Under the pieces are notes generated by a model. It was not told the origin of the DNA. It saw nothing but the letters and a program-made list of their open reading frames with translations, and searched no databases. A program made the translations under genes and the position numbers. 64,000 bases of DNA from Prescottella agglutinans. GTDB lineage: Bacteria; Actinomycetota; Actinomycetes; Mycobacteriales; Mycobacteriaceae. How positions within the stretch are numbered: the first letter of the stretch is position 1; each line of letters starts with the position of its first letter. This document shows positions 17,387 to 25,688 of this stretch, piece after piece. The stretch lies in contig NZ_RKLP01000010.1 in assembly GCF_004011865.1 (NCBI RefSeq), positions 186,001-250,000 on the forward strand, in the 5' to 3' direction.

Positions 17387-18508
17387 TTACGCGGGCGTCG
17401 CGGCCAGCTCGGCGCCGAGGCGACGCAGCTGGTCGGTCGCGGAACCGAGCAGGAACTCCTGGCGCTTGGCGGCGAGGAAGTACCGGTGCACCGGGTGGTC
17501 CTCGTCGAGCCCGACGCCGCCGTGGACGTGAACGACGGTGTGGGCGACCCGGTGGCCGGCATCCGCCGCCCAGAACTTGGCGGTCTCGATCTCTCCCTCG
17601 ATCGGCAGACCCTCGGCGAGGCGGAAGGCGGCCTGCCACAGCGTCAGTCGAACACCCTTGACGTCGATGTAGCCGTCGGCGAGGCGCTGTGCCACGGCCT
17701 GGAAGCTGCCGATCGGACGGTCGAACTGCACGCGCTCACGGCCGTACTCGGCGGTCATCTTCAGCGCCTGGTCGAGCACGCCGAACTGGAACGCGCTCGA
17801 ACCGACGGCGCCGCGGTCGAGGATCCAGTCGACGATCTCAGCGCCGCGCTCGACCGTACCGAGCACGCGGTCCGCGCCGACGCGGACGTCGGTGAACTCG
17901 ACGATGCCGGTGCAGCCGAAGTCCGTCGTCTGCTGGCGGGTGACCGAGACACCGGCGTCGCCGGCCTCGACGAGGAACACCGCGGTGCCGTCGTCGGTCG
18001 CTGCCGGGACGAGGAACAGGTCCGCGACCGGTGCGCCGTCGACGACGATCTTGGTGCCGCGCAGCGTCCACCCGTCCGCCGTCCGCTCGGCCCGGGTGAC
18101 CGGCGCCGCGGGGTTGTCGTTGAGTTCCTCGGCGAGTGCGACGGCGAGAACCTTCGAACCGGCGCCCGCCGGGGCGGCCCACTCCGAACGCTGTGCGTCC
18201 GAACCGAACTCGGCGATCGCGCCGGCGGCCATGACGACCGACGTCAGGTAGGGCACGGGAGCGACGCCGCGGCCCAGCTCGATCAGGATGCTGGCCTGCT
18301 CGAGGATGCCGAAGCCGTCACCTCCGACGGACTCGGGCAGCGCGGCGCTGAGCACTCCGGACGTTGCCAGGGCGTCCCACAGCTTGCGATCGAAGCGGTC
18401 CTCGGCGGAGTCGAGTTCGCGCAGACGCTCGTTGGTGACGATGTCGGAGACGATGCCGCCCGTGAGGCCGGCCAGATCGTTCTGGGCCTCGGTGAGAGTG
18501 AAGTCCAT
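17387..18508 (-). CDS. fadE27: FadE27, beta subunit of the steroid acyl-CoA dehydrogenase ChsE4-ChsE5
   Basis: A 373-residue acyl-CoA dehydrogenase-like protein starting MDFTLTEAQNDLAGL. It has a recognisable middle domain (YLTSVVMAAGAIAEFGSDAQ) and the C-terminal FAD-side segment HVHGGVGLDEDHPVHRY near residues 333-349. Its mycobacterial counterpart (Rv3505, ChsE5) forms an alpha2beta2 heterotetramer with FadE26 that dehydrogenates the longest sterol-CoA side chains. The ATG at 18508 lies 15 bp after the fadE26 stop. The pair must be co-expressed because FAD sites are built at the subunit interface in this family, which is known for the mycobacterial enzymes. Confidence 0.9.
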   Translation of the reverse strand: MDFTLTEAQNDLAGLTGGIVSDIVTNERLRELDSAEDRFDRKLWDALATSGVLSAALPESVGGDGFGILEQASILIELGRGVAPVPYLTSVVMAAGAIAEFGSDAQRSEWAAPAGAGSKVLAVALAEELNDNPAAPVTRAERTADGWTLRGTKIVVDGAPVADLFLVPAATDDGTAVFLVEAGDAGVSVTRQQTTDFGCTGIVEFTDVRVGADRVLGTVERGAEIVDWILDRGAVGSSAFQFGVLDQALKMTAEYGRERVQFDRPIGSFQAVAQRLADGYIDVKGVRLTLWQAAFRLAEGLPIEGEIETAKFWAADAGHRVAHTVVHVHGGVGLDEDHPVHRYFLAAKRQEFLLGSATDQLRRLGAELAATPA

Positions 18509-18523
18509 GTTGGTCGTCCTTCC

Positions 18524-19705
18524 TTATCGCTTCGATGCCGGCTGGCCGAGGGCGGTCATCGCGATGATGTCGCGCTGGACTTCGTTGGTGCCGCCACCGA
18601 ACGTGAGGATCAGTGCCGAGCGGTGCATCCGCTCGATTCGTCCGCGGAGCAGGACGCCGGCGGAGTTCTGGCGGATGGTGGCCGACGGGCCCAGGATCTC
18701 CATGAGCAGGCGGTACGCCTCGGTCGCGAACTCGGTGCCGAAGACCTTGTTCGCGGACGCGGCCTCGGGACCGGGCGCGTGGTCCTCGGCGGACGCGATC
18801 TCCCAGTTCATGAGCTTCAAGTACTCGGTCTTGGCGTGGACCCGGGCGAGATTGATCTGCACCCACTCCTGGTCGATCACCCGGCGGCCGTCGGCCAGCT
18901 TGGTGTTCTGCGCCCACTCCCGCACTTCCTGCAGCGCGGTCATGATCGGGCCAGCGGAGGTGAGTGCGACGCGCTCGTGGTTGAGCTGGTTGGTCACCAG
19001 GCGCCAGCCGCCGTTCTCCTCGCCCACGAGGGAGGTCTGCGGCACTCGGACGTCCTGGTAGTAGGTGGCGCTGGTGTCCGGGCCCGCCATCGTGTGGACC
19101 GGGGTGTACGAGAAGCCCTCGGCCGTGGTCGGCACGATGAGCATGCTGATGCCGCGGTGCTTCTTGGCGTTCGGATCGGTGCGGCACGCCAGCCACACGT
19201 AGTCGGCGTACTGGATGAGGCTGGTCCACATCTTCTGGCCGTTGATGACGTAGTCGTCACCGTCCTTGACCGCGGAGGTGCGCAGCGACGCGAGGTCGGT
19301 GCCGGCTCCGGGCTCGGAGTAGCCGATCGAGAAGTGCAGCTCGCCTGCCGAGATCTTGGGCAGGAAGAACGCCTTCTGCTCGGGGGTGCCGAAATGCATG
19401 ATGGTCGGCGCGACCGAATTGATGGTCAGGAAGGGGACCGGGGCGCCCGCGATCGCAGCCTCGTCGGTGAAGATGAGCTGTTCCATCGCGGACCGCTCCT
19501 GGCCGCCGTACTCCTTGGGCCAGCCGAGCGTCAGCCAGCCGTCCTGGCCCATCTGCTGGACGACCTCGCGGTAGACGTTTCCTTCGCCGTACTCGCCGGT
19601 CGTAGCCGCAAGCGCCTCGCGACGCTCCGGGGTCATCAATTTCGCAAAGTAGCTACGCAATTCCTCCCGCAGCTGCTGCTGCTGCGGGGTGTAGGTGATA
19701 TCCAC
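18524..19705 (-). CDS. fadE26: FadE26, alpha subunit of the steroid acyl-CoA dehydrogenase ChsE4-ChsE5
   Basis: A 393-residue acyl-CoA dehydrogenase close to Rv3504 (400 residues). FAD/substrate motifs include SIGYSEPGAGTDLASL near residues 121-136, NGQKMWTSLIQYADY near 149-163 and ILTFGGGTNEVQRDI near the C-terminus. I place the start at the GTG at 19703-19705, with GGAGAG upstream and a protein beginning MDITYTPQQQQLRE; the open frame extends 56 codons further but that stretch overlaps a KstR box and has no homologous character. It heads the fadE26-fadE27-fadD17 operon and diverges from fdxD. Confidence 0.9.
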   Translation of the reverse strand: MDITYTPQQQQLREELRSYFAKLMTPERREALAATTGEYGEGNVYREVVQQMGQDGWLTLGWPKEYGGQERSAMEQLIFTDEAAIAGAPVPFLTINSVAPTIMHFGTPEQKAFFLPKISAGELHFSIGYSEPGAGTDLASLRTSAVKDGDDYVINGQKMWTSLIQYADYVWLACRTDPNAKKHRGISMLIVPTTAEGFSYTPVHTMAGPDTSATYYQDVRVPQTSLVGEENGGWRLVTNQLNHERVALTSAGPIMTALQEVREWAQNTKLADGRRVIDQEWVQINLARVHAKTEYLKLMNWEIASAEDHAPGPEAASANKVFGTEFATEAYRLLMEILGPSATIRQNSAGVLLRGRIERMHRSALILTFGGGTNEVQRDIIAMTALGQPASKR

Positions 19706-19883
19706 GCTGTCTCTCCGTTCCAGGGCTATCGTCGGCGCTGCTTCGTCCGATCTGGCACTGGTTTCTGGAATGATCGCGAACACGGCTGATCTGGTTCGAG
19801 GCTGTGACAGCGGCCGTTCCGTCACCGGTGCCGATCGTGCGTTCGGCGCGTCGAGGATGGTTGTCCGAATCATTGCACAGCGG

Positions 19884-19897
19884 TGAAACGGGTTCTA
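19884..19897. promoter_or_regulatory. KstR operator in the fadE26-fdxD divergent promoter
   Basis: TGAAACGGGTTCTA is an exact match to TnnAACnnGTTnnA, 179 bp before fadE26 and 87 bp before fdxD. It is the only KstR-type box I see in this 279-bp region and can serve both directions. Confidence 0.8.
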
Positions 19898-19984
19898 GTC
19901 TTATGGCGGAAAGTCGTTGTACCGCAGCCCGGTGCACCGTACTGCCGTGTGGTCTTTCGAGCGAATGTGAAATGAGGAGTGGCC

Positions 19985-20173
19985 ATGGAGGTCAGGGTCG
20001 ACAGGGATCGCTGCGAAGCGAACGGCGTCTGCGTCGGAATCGCGCCCGACATCTTCGATCTGGACGATGACGAGGAGCTGATCATCTCGGCGCCCGTCCC
20101 GCCGGCCGACCGGGAGGCGGATGTGCGTTCCGCCATCGCGCAGTGCCCGCGCGCGGCTCTCACCGAGCACTAG
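19985..20173 (+). CDS. fdxD: Small ferredoxin FdxD
   Basis: A 62-residue ferredoxin of the actinobacterial 3Fe-4S or 4Fe-4S type. Cysteines lie in DRCEANGVC near residues 8-16 and in the final QCPRAAL, with an acidic middle (FDLDDDEE). M. tuberculosis Rv3503c (fdxD) is in the same position. I prefer the ATG at 19985 with GAGGAG spaced 5-6 bp before it; a GTG two codons earlier overlaps that Shine-Dalgarno. A P450 or an oxygenase of the sterol pathway such as Cyp125 is a likely electron acceptor; this is inferred from co-regulation. Confidence 0.88.
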   Translation: MEVRVDRDRCEANGVCVGIAPDIFDLDDDEELIISAPVPPADREADVRSAIAQCPRAALTEH

Positions 20174-20183
20174 CGGCACTCTT

Positions 20184-20217
20184 GCGGCCAATGTAGAACA
20201 CGTTCTACATTGGCCGC
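20184..20217. promoter_or_regulatory. Long 34-bp palindrome containing the hsd4A KstR operator
   Basis: Two perfectly complementary 16-bp arms (20184-20199 and 20202-20217) flank the dinucleotide AC. The inner 14 bp at 20194-20207, TAGAACACGTTCTA, are the ideal KstR site; the outer GCGGCCAATG/CATTGGCCGC arms go beyond it. It starts 11 bp after the fdxD stop and lies 75 bp before hsd4A. TTGCGG and TACATT with 18-bp spacing overlap it and could be the hsd4A promoter. Confidence 0.85.
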
Positions 20218-20291
20218 ATCGCCGACAGCCGCGGCGATGAGGCACCGACCGGCGCGAGGCCGGTCGACGTCACGGGTACGGGAGTGCGTTC

Positions 20292-21206
20292 ATGAGTGCA
20301 GACAGCAGTCGCGAGGTCAGCTTGGAGGGCAAGGTCGCGATCGTGACCGGATCGGGATCGGGTCTCGGTCGGGCCGAGGCGATCGGGCTCGCGCAGTCCG
20401 GGGCTGCCGTGGTCGTCAACGATCTCGCGGTGAACGACGCGGTCGAATCGACGCTGGACGAGATTCGCACTCTCGGCGGCAAGGTCGAGTTCGTCGCCGG
20501 TGACGTCGGCGAGCGGTCCACCGCGGACGCCCTCATGGCGGCGGCGCAGGGACTGGGCGGCGTCGACATCGTCGTCAACAACGCGGGCATCGTCCGCGAC
20601 CGCATGCTTTTCGGCATGTCCGACGAAGAGTGGGACCTGGTCCTCAAGGTGCACCTGCGCGGTCACTTCCTCCTCTCCCGCAACGCCGCCACGTTCTGGC
20701 GCGACAAGTCCAAGGCGGACGGCGCGCCGGTCTACGGCCGCCTGATCAACACGTCGTCCGAGGCGGGCCTGCTCGGTCCGGCCGGGCAGCCGAACTACGG
20801 TGCGGCGAAGGCCGGCATCACCGCACTGACCCTGTCCGCCGCGCGCGGCCTGTCGCGCTACGGCGTGCGGGCCAACGCGATCTGCCCGCGGGCCCGGACC
20901 TCGATGACGGAGTCCGTGTTCGGTGACGCCCCGACGGGCGAGGTCGATCCGCTGTCGCCCGAGCACGTGGCCGCGCTGGTGTCGTACCTGGCGTCGCCGG
21001 CCGCCGACAACGTCAACGGGCAGGTCTTCGTCGTCTACGGCCCGATGGTCGCGCTGATGGCGGCTCCGGTCGTCGAGCAGCGTTTCGATGCGTCTACAGC
21101 GCAGTGGACTCCGTCCACGCTCGCCGACGAGATGGGCGCCTACTTCGACGATCGCGACCCCGAGCGCATGTTCTCGGCGTCGGAGGCACTCAAGAGCCTC
21201 GGCTGA
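20292..21206 (+). CDS. hsd4A: Hsd4A, dual 17-beta-hydroxysteroid/beta-hydroxyacyl-CoA dehydrogenase
   Basis: A 304-residue SDR with TGSGSGLGRAEA near residues 19-30, NNAGIVRDRM near 97-106 and the catalytic pair in NYGAAKAG near 173-180. Rv3502c and mycobacterial Hsd4A act on the 22-hydroxyacyl-CoA of the sterol side chain and can also oxidise 17-beta-hydroxysteroids. The ATG at 20292 follows GGGAG. It is separately transcribed from a KstR-controlled promoter and ends before an intrinsic terminator. It resembles the SDR at 1207-2121 in length and motif layout. Confidence 0.88.
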   Translation: MSADSSREVSLEGKVAIVTGSGSGLGRAEAIGLAQSGAAVVVNDLAVNDAVESTLDEIRTLGGKVEFVAGDVGERSTADALMAAAQGLGGVDIVVNNAGIVRDRMLFGMSDEEWDLVLKVHLRGHFLLSRNAATFWRDKSKADGAPVYGRLINTSSEAGLLGPAGQPNYGAAKAGITALTLSAARGLSRYGVRANAICPRARTSMTESVFGDAPTGEVDPLSPEHVAALVSYLASPAADNVNGQVFVVYGPMVALMAAPVVEQRFDASTAQWTPSTLADEMGAYFDDRDPERMFSASEALKSLG

Positions 21207-21239
21207 CAGGCGTCCGACGCTTCGTCACGATCGGGAATG

Positions 21240-21279
21240 TCCCGCAATCTTCCTGTGTAACGGGAGATTGCGGGATTTT
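21240..21279 (+). terminator. Intrinsic terminator of hsd4A
   Basis: The perfect 11-bp arms TCCCGCAATCT (21240-21250) and AGATTGCGGGA (21265-21275) are followed by TTTT, 33 bp after the hsd4A stop. Confidence 0.85.
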
Positions 21280-21703
21280 CGATACATGTACGACGAAACC
21301 CGGCGATGATGGGGCGAACGTGCTACATGTCGGGGTTGCGGCGGGGGCGGCCATGCCCCGCCGTGATTCGCTGTACTGGTGTCTAGAACGCGTTTCAGTT
21401 TTTCATTGCCGTCGGCGGGGGCCGGTGCGGCGGCAGGGGGCATGTTGTGGTGCCGATCGTGCCGATCCGTGGATGCGGCAGGGGTCTGTGAGCGTTCGTC
21501 GCCCGACGGGTTCGATCTCGATCCGTGTTCGCTCCAAAGTGGGGATATGTGCACGTCAGCGCAGTCTTGGAGCGGCCCGATCGGGCGGTCGGGGCGTGAC
21601 CTGTCCGGTGGCGTGGCTCGACCCGACCGGCGTGACTCGGGGCGATCGCCGGCGCGGCGTGTCGACCGTGCGCACCCCCGGAATCTGTGCCGAACAGAAG
21701 TCT
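21280..21703. other. Gene-free stretch upstream of mce4 with a second KstR box
   Basis: No open frame here looks coding on either strand: the candidates have random-looking translations and no ribosome-binding site. At 21384-21397, TAGAACGCGTTTCA matches TnnAACnnGTTnnA exactly, about 320 bp upstream of the mce4 promoter. It is too far to repress that promoter directly, so it may mark another promoter, a small RNA or a looping site. Confidence 0.6.
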
Positions 21704-21732
21704 TTGACAGGTGAACACGTTCTAGTTAATAT
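21704..21732 (+). promoter_or_regulatory. mce4 operon promoter with KstR box in the spacer
   Basis: TTGACA (21704-21709) and TAATAT (21727-21732) are separated by exactly 17 bp. The KstR-type box GTGAACACGTTCTA (21711-21724, one mismatch at its first base) fills the spacer, so bound repressor would occlude RNA polymerase. The predicted transcript starts near 21739, leaving a leader of about 100 nt before yrbE4A. Confidence 0.8.
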
Positions 21733-21842
21733 GACCTGGGTCACAGGGCATTTGTGCTGTTCAGGCGCCCTGGGGGACGCGCAGTGTCGCAAGCGGCACT
21801 ACGCGCAGTGATCAACCATGACAAGTTTGGTGAGGAGGAAAC

Positions 21843-22604
21843 GTGGTCGACCTCCTCGAGGTCCCACTTCGGGCCGCCGGCGGTTTCTTCGCGATGTCGG
21901 CAGACACCCTCAAGGCTGTCTTCGCACGCCCGTTCCAGCGGCGTGAGTTCATCGATCAGGCGTGGTTCGTCGCCCGTGTCTCGATGGTTCCGACCGTGCT
22001 CGTCGCAATCCCGTTCACCGTGCTGGTGAGTTTCACGATCAACATCCTGCTGCGCGAGATCGGCGCCGCCGACCTCAGCGGCGCGGGCGCTGCTCTGGGT
22101 GCGGTGACGCAGGTCGGGCCGATGGTCACGGTGCTCATCGTGGCCGGCGCCGGCGCGACCGCCATCTGTGCCGACCTCGCCGCGCGGACCATCCGCGAGG
22201 AGATCGACGCGATGCGCGTGCTCGGCATCAACCCGATCCACCGACTCGTCGTGCCGCGTGTCCTGGCCTCGACGGCGGTCGCACTGCTGCTCAACGGACT
22301 GGTCTGCACGATCGGCATCCTGGGCGGCTTTCTCTTCTCGGTGTACGTCCAGGACGTCAATCCCGGCTCGTTCGTCAACGGCCTCACGCTGCTCACCGGA
22401 TTCGGCGAGCTGATGGTCTCGATGCTCAAGGCCGGTCTGTTCGGAATGATCGCCGGGCTGATGGCCGCGTACCTCGGTCTCAACGTCAAGGGCGGCGCCA
22501 AGAGCGTCGGCGACGCCGTCAACCAGACCGTCGTCTTCTCGTTCATGGCGCTCTTCGTGGTAAACGTGCTCGTCACCGCCATCGGCATCAAGCTGTTGTC
22601 GTGA
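21843..22604 (+). CDS. yrbE4A: YrbE4A (SupA), permease subunit of the Mce4 sterol importer
   Basis: A 253-residue MlaE/YrbE-family integral membrane protein with several hydrophobic segments (near residues 45-70, 85-110, 140-165, 190-215 and 230-252). The family EExDAMRVLGI motif lies near residues 119-129. It is one half of the predicted inner-membrane permease for steroid uptake; the required ATPase MceG is not in this window. The GTG at 21843 is preceded by GAGGAGG. It is the first gene of the ten-gene mce4 operon and shares the KstR-regulated promoter. Confidence 0.93.
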   Translation: MVDLLEVPLRAAGGFFAMSADTLKAVFARPFQRREFIDQAWFVARVSMVPTVLVAIPFTVLVSFTINILLREIGAADLSGAGAALGAVTQVGPMVTVLIVAGAGATAICADLAARTIREEIDAMRVLGINPIHRLVVPRVLASTAVALLLNGLVCTIGILGGFLFSVYVQDVNPGSFVNGLTLLTGFGELMVSMLKAGLFGMIAGLMAAYLGLNVKGGAKSVGDAVNQTVVFSFMALFVVNVLVTAIGIKLLS

Positions 22605-22624
22605 GTGGCAGGGGGGTGAAATAG

Positions 22625-23476
22625 ATGGCTCTGGTCGCATCAGGGCGATTCGTCCGCACTCGGCGGCGTCTCGCTCGCGCAACGCGCTCGGTGGATCGAA
22701 TCGGGGAGCAGGCGCTGTTCTTCTGGCGCGCGCTCGTGTGGGCGCCCCGCGCGCTCATCCACTACAAGAAGGAAGTGCTGCGGCTCATTGCCGAGATCAG
22801 CATGGGCACCGGCGCGCTCGCCGTGATCGGCGGCACGGTCGTCATCGTCGGCTTCCTGACGTTGTTCACCGGCGGCACCATCGCCGTCCAGGGATACAGC
22901 TCGCTCGGCAACATCGGTGTCGAGGCCCTCACCGGCTTCTTCGCGGCATTCATCAACGTGCGCATCGCGGCACCGGTGATCGCCGGCATCGGCCTGGCCG
23001 CCACGATCGGCGCCGGCTCGACCGCCCAGCTGGGTGCCATGCGGGTGTCCGAGGAGGTCGATGCGCTCGAGTGCATGGCGATCCCGTCGATCCCGTACCT
23101 CGTCTCGACCCGCGTGATGGCCGGCATGATCGCGATCGTCCCGCTGTACTCGCTGGCGGTGATCGCGTCGTTCGTGGCCAGCCGTTTCGCGACGGTGTTC
23201 CTCTACAACCAGTCGCCCGGCATCTACGACCACTACTTCTCGACCTTCCTGATGCCGACGGACATCCTGTGGTCGTTCGCGCAGGCCATCGTGATGGCGT
23301 TGGCCGTCATGCTGATCCACACCTACTACGGCTTCAACGCCAGCGGCGGCCCCGTCGGCGTGGGTGTCGCGGTGGGCAACGCGGTTCGCACGTCGCTCAT
23401 CGCGGTCGTGACCGTGACCCTGTTGATCTCGCTGGCCATCTACGGCCAGTCCGGCAACTTCAACCTTTCCGGATAG
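22625..23476 (+). CDS. yrbE4B: YrbE4B (SupB), permease subunit of the Mce4 sterol importer
   Basis: A 283-residue YrbE-family membrane protein, paralogous to the preceding gene. The conserved loop is EEVDALECMAIPSIPYLVSTR near residues 141-160, and hydrophobic segments span roughly 62-85, 110-130, 175-200, 225-245 and 255-275. It starts at an ATG after GGGGGGTG, 20 bp past yrbE4A. With YrbE4A it probably forms the heterodimeric channel that passes sterol delivered by the Mce4 proteins. Confidence 0.93.
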   Translation: MALVASGRFVRTRRRLARATRSVDRIGEQALFFWRALVWAPRALIHYKKEVLRLIAEISMGTGALAVIGGTVVIVGFLTLFTGGTIAVQGYSSLGNIGVEALTGFFAAFINVRIAAPVIAGIGLAATIGAGSTAQLGAMRVSEEVDALECMAIPSIPYLVSTRVMAGMIAIVPLYSLAVIASFVASRFATVFLYNQSPGIYDHYFSTFLMPTDILWSFAQAIVMALAVMLIHTYYGFNASGGPVGVGVAVGNAVRTSLIAVVTVTLLISLAIYGQSGNFNLSG

Positions 23477-23488
23477 GGCGGAGGAACG

Positions 23489-24667
23489 ATGCCCGAAGCA
23501 AGGTGGAAGACGAGTCTCGCAGCGGCCGTTATGGTGTTCGGTCTCGTGGCGATCGTCGTGGTGGCGCTGACGATGTTCGTCGGCGGTTTCACGAAGAGCG
23601 AGCCCGTCATCGTGACGGCCCCGCGCGCGGGTCTGGTGCTGAATCCCGACGCCAAGGTGAAGATGCGCGGAGTGCAGGTCGGCAAGGTCGCGTCCGTGTC
23701 CTACACAGGTGACGACGCCGAACTGAAGCTCGACATGGACCCGTCGATGATGTCGATGATCCCCGCGAACGCCACCGTCGAGATCGACTCGACGACGGTC
23801 TTCGGTGCCAAGTTCGTCAACTTCGTCGTGCCCGAGGATCCGTCGCCGAACTCGCTGCAGCCTGGTGCCGAGATCAGCGCCGACAGTGTGACGGTCGAGT
23901 TCAACACGCTGTTCCAGCATCTGACCGACGTCCTGAACCAGGTGCAGCCCGAGAAGCTCAACGCGACTCTGGGTGCGCTGTCGTCGGCACTGCGGGGCAG
24001 GGGCGAGGATCTCGGGATCCTGCTCGAACAGGGCGACCAGTACCTGAAGACGATGAACCCGACTCTCCCGCAGGTGGAATACGACATCAACGCGACCGCC
24101 GACGTCTCGAACATCTATGCGGACACCGCGCAGGACCTGCTGAAGATCGTCGAGAACGCGACCGGCACGAGCGGATCGATCGTCGAGGAACAGGCCAACC
24201 TGGACCTGCTGCTGATGAACGTCACCGGCCTGGCGAACACGGGCAACACCGTACTGCGGGAGAACGAGGCCAACGCGGTGACCGCGCTCGACTCGCTCAC
24301 CCACACGACGACGCTGCTGGCCGAGTACTCGCCCGAGCTGACCTGCTTCATCACCGGTCTGAACGCGGCCCGGATCAAGTTCGAGCCGATGACGGGCACC
24401 GGCAAGTACTCGTCGATCATGCTCAGCACGAACTTCATGCTCGGGGCGGAGGCCTACAAGGCGCCGGACGAGCTCCCCAAGGTCGCGGCCTCCGGCGGCC
24501 CCAACTGCTACGGCCTTCCGGATTTCGACCCCAAGAAGGACGGGATGGCACCGTTCGTCGTCGCGAACACGGGCGATCAGCCGTACGTGCCGAGCGAACA
24601 GGCCCGGCTCTCGGTGCCGACGATCTTCCGGTTCCTGTTCGACGGCTACACCGAGGCGGACCAGTGA
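23489..24667 (+). CDS. mce4A: Mce4A, sterol-import substrate-binding protein
   Basis: A 392-residue MCE protein with one N-terminal membrane anchor (near residues 10-32). The MCE domain at about 40-120 includes VKMRGVQVGKVASV, and a long helical region follows that should build the periplasmic tunnel. Two C-terminal cysteines (ELTCFITG, GPNCYGL) are typical of the family. The ATG follows GGAGGAACG. It is the third gene of the operon and the next gene starts 2 bp after its stop. Confidence 0.92.
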   Translation: MPEARWKTSLAAAVMVFGLVAIVVVALTMFVGGFTKSEPVIVTAPRAGLVLNPDAKVKMRGVQVGKVASVSYTGDDAELKLDMDPSMMSMIPANATVEIDSTTVFGAKFVNFVVPEDPSPNSLQPGAEISADSVTVEFNTLFQHLTDVLNQVQPEKLNATLGALSSALRGRGEDLGILLEQGDQYLKTMNPTLPQVEYDINATADVSNIYADTAQDLLKIVENATGTSGSIVEEQANLDLLLMNVTGLANTGNTVLRENEANAVTALDSLTHTTTLLAEYSPELTCFITGLNAARIKFEPMTGTGKYSSIMLSTNFMLGAEAYKAPDELPKVAASGGPNCYGLPDFDPKKDGMAPFVVANTGDQPYVPSEQARLSVPTIFRFLFDGYTEADQ

Positions 24668-24668
24668 C

Positions 24669-25688
24669 ATGAGAGCTACAACAGTCAAGCTCCTGATCTT
24701 CACCACGGTGATGGCGTTGATCTTCGCGGGCCTCGCAATCGTGTTCAGCCAGTTCCGATTCAGCAGCTCGGAGGGCTACCACGCCACCTTCGCGGACGCC
24801 TCCGGGCTCAAGTCCGGCGACAAGGTGCGTATCGCCGGCGTGCCGGTGGGCTCGGTGAAGTCCGTCGGTGTCGACGACGACAACCACGCCGAGGTGAAGT
24901 TCTCGGTCGACTCGCAGTACACGCTGCTCGCGAGCACCAAGGCGACGGTCCGGTACGAGAATCTCGTCGGCGACCGGTACCTCGAACTGCTCGAGGGGCA
25001 GGGGTCCGTGGAGCCGCTCGGTGCGGGTGGATCGATTCCCCTCGACCAGACCGCGCCGGCACTCGATCTGGATCTCCTGCTCGGTGGGTTCAAGCCGCTG
25101 CTGCGCGGACTGGATCCGAAGCAGGTCAACGATCTGTCGGCGGCGCTGCTGCAGGTGTTCCAGGGTCAGGGCGGAACACTCGTGTCGTTGCTCGGCAGCA
25201 CCAGTTCCTTCACGAACACCCTGGCGGATCGTGATCAGCTGATCGGTGAGGTCATCACGAACCTGAACACGGTGCTCGGCACGATCAACGACAAGGGTGA
25301 TCAGTTCTCGACCACGATCGATCAGCTGCAGCAGCTCGTCAGCGGGCTGGCGCAGGATCGTGGCCCGATCGGTGAGGCGATTCCCCAGATTGCCGGTGCC
25401 ACAGGTTCGCTCGCGAGCCTGCTGCAGGGCACGCGCCCGGACATCCAGGCGATGATCGAGCAGACGAACCGGACCGCGAATCAGTTGGTTCTCGGCCAGG
25501 ACGACATCGACGAGTCTCTTTCCCGGCTGCCGACGGACTACAAGAAGCTGATCCGGGTCGGTTCCTACGGTGACTTCTTCCAGTTCTTCCTGTGCTCGAA
25601 CATCTTCAAGTTCTCCGGCCCGGATGGTTCGACGATCATTCTCCCCGGCGCGGAGCAGACCACGGGAAGGTGTGCAAAAGTCGAATGA
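24669..25688 (+). CDS. mce4B: Mce4B, Mce-family sterol-import protein
   Basis: A 339-residue MCE protein. An N-terminal anchor (residues about 7-28) precedes an MCE domain with DKVRIAGVPVGSVKSV near residues 51-66, then a helical region rich in Leu and Gln and a short C-terminal tail with two Cys (LCSNIF, GRCAKVE). It starts one base after the mce4A stop codon and ends in a 4-bp ATGA overlap with mce4C, so translation is coupled. Confidence 0.92.
   Translation: MRATTVKLLIFTTVMALIFAGLAIVFSQFRFSSSEGYHATFADASGLKSGDKVRIAGVPVGSVKSVGVDDDNHAEVKFSVDSQYTLLASTKATVRYENLVGDRYLELLEGQGSVEPLGAGGSIPLDQTAPALDLDLLLGGFKPLLRGLDPKQVNDLSAALLQVFQGQGGTLVSLLGSTSSFTNTLADRDQLIGEVITNLNTVLGTINDKGDQFSTTIDQLQQLVSGLAQDRGPIGEAIPQIAGATGSLASLLQGTRPDIQAMIEQTNRTANQLVLGQDDIDESLSRLPTDYKKLIRVGSYGDFFQFFLCSNIFKFSGPDGSTIILPGAEQTTGRCAKVE

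Noticed and set aside
16658-19789. Open frame of about 1,040 codons on the plus strand
   Set aside because: It is antisense to fadD17, fadE27 and fadE26, which have clear family motifs, starts and operon spacing.
21379-21714. A 111-codon plus-strand and a 107-codon minus-strand frame in the mce4 upstream region
   Set aside because: Neither has a ribosome-binding site or plausible protein composition; they overlap regulatory boxes.
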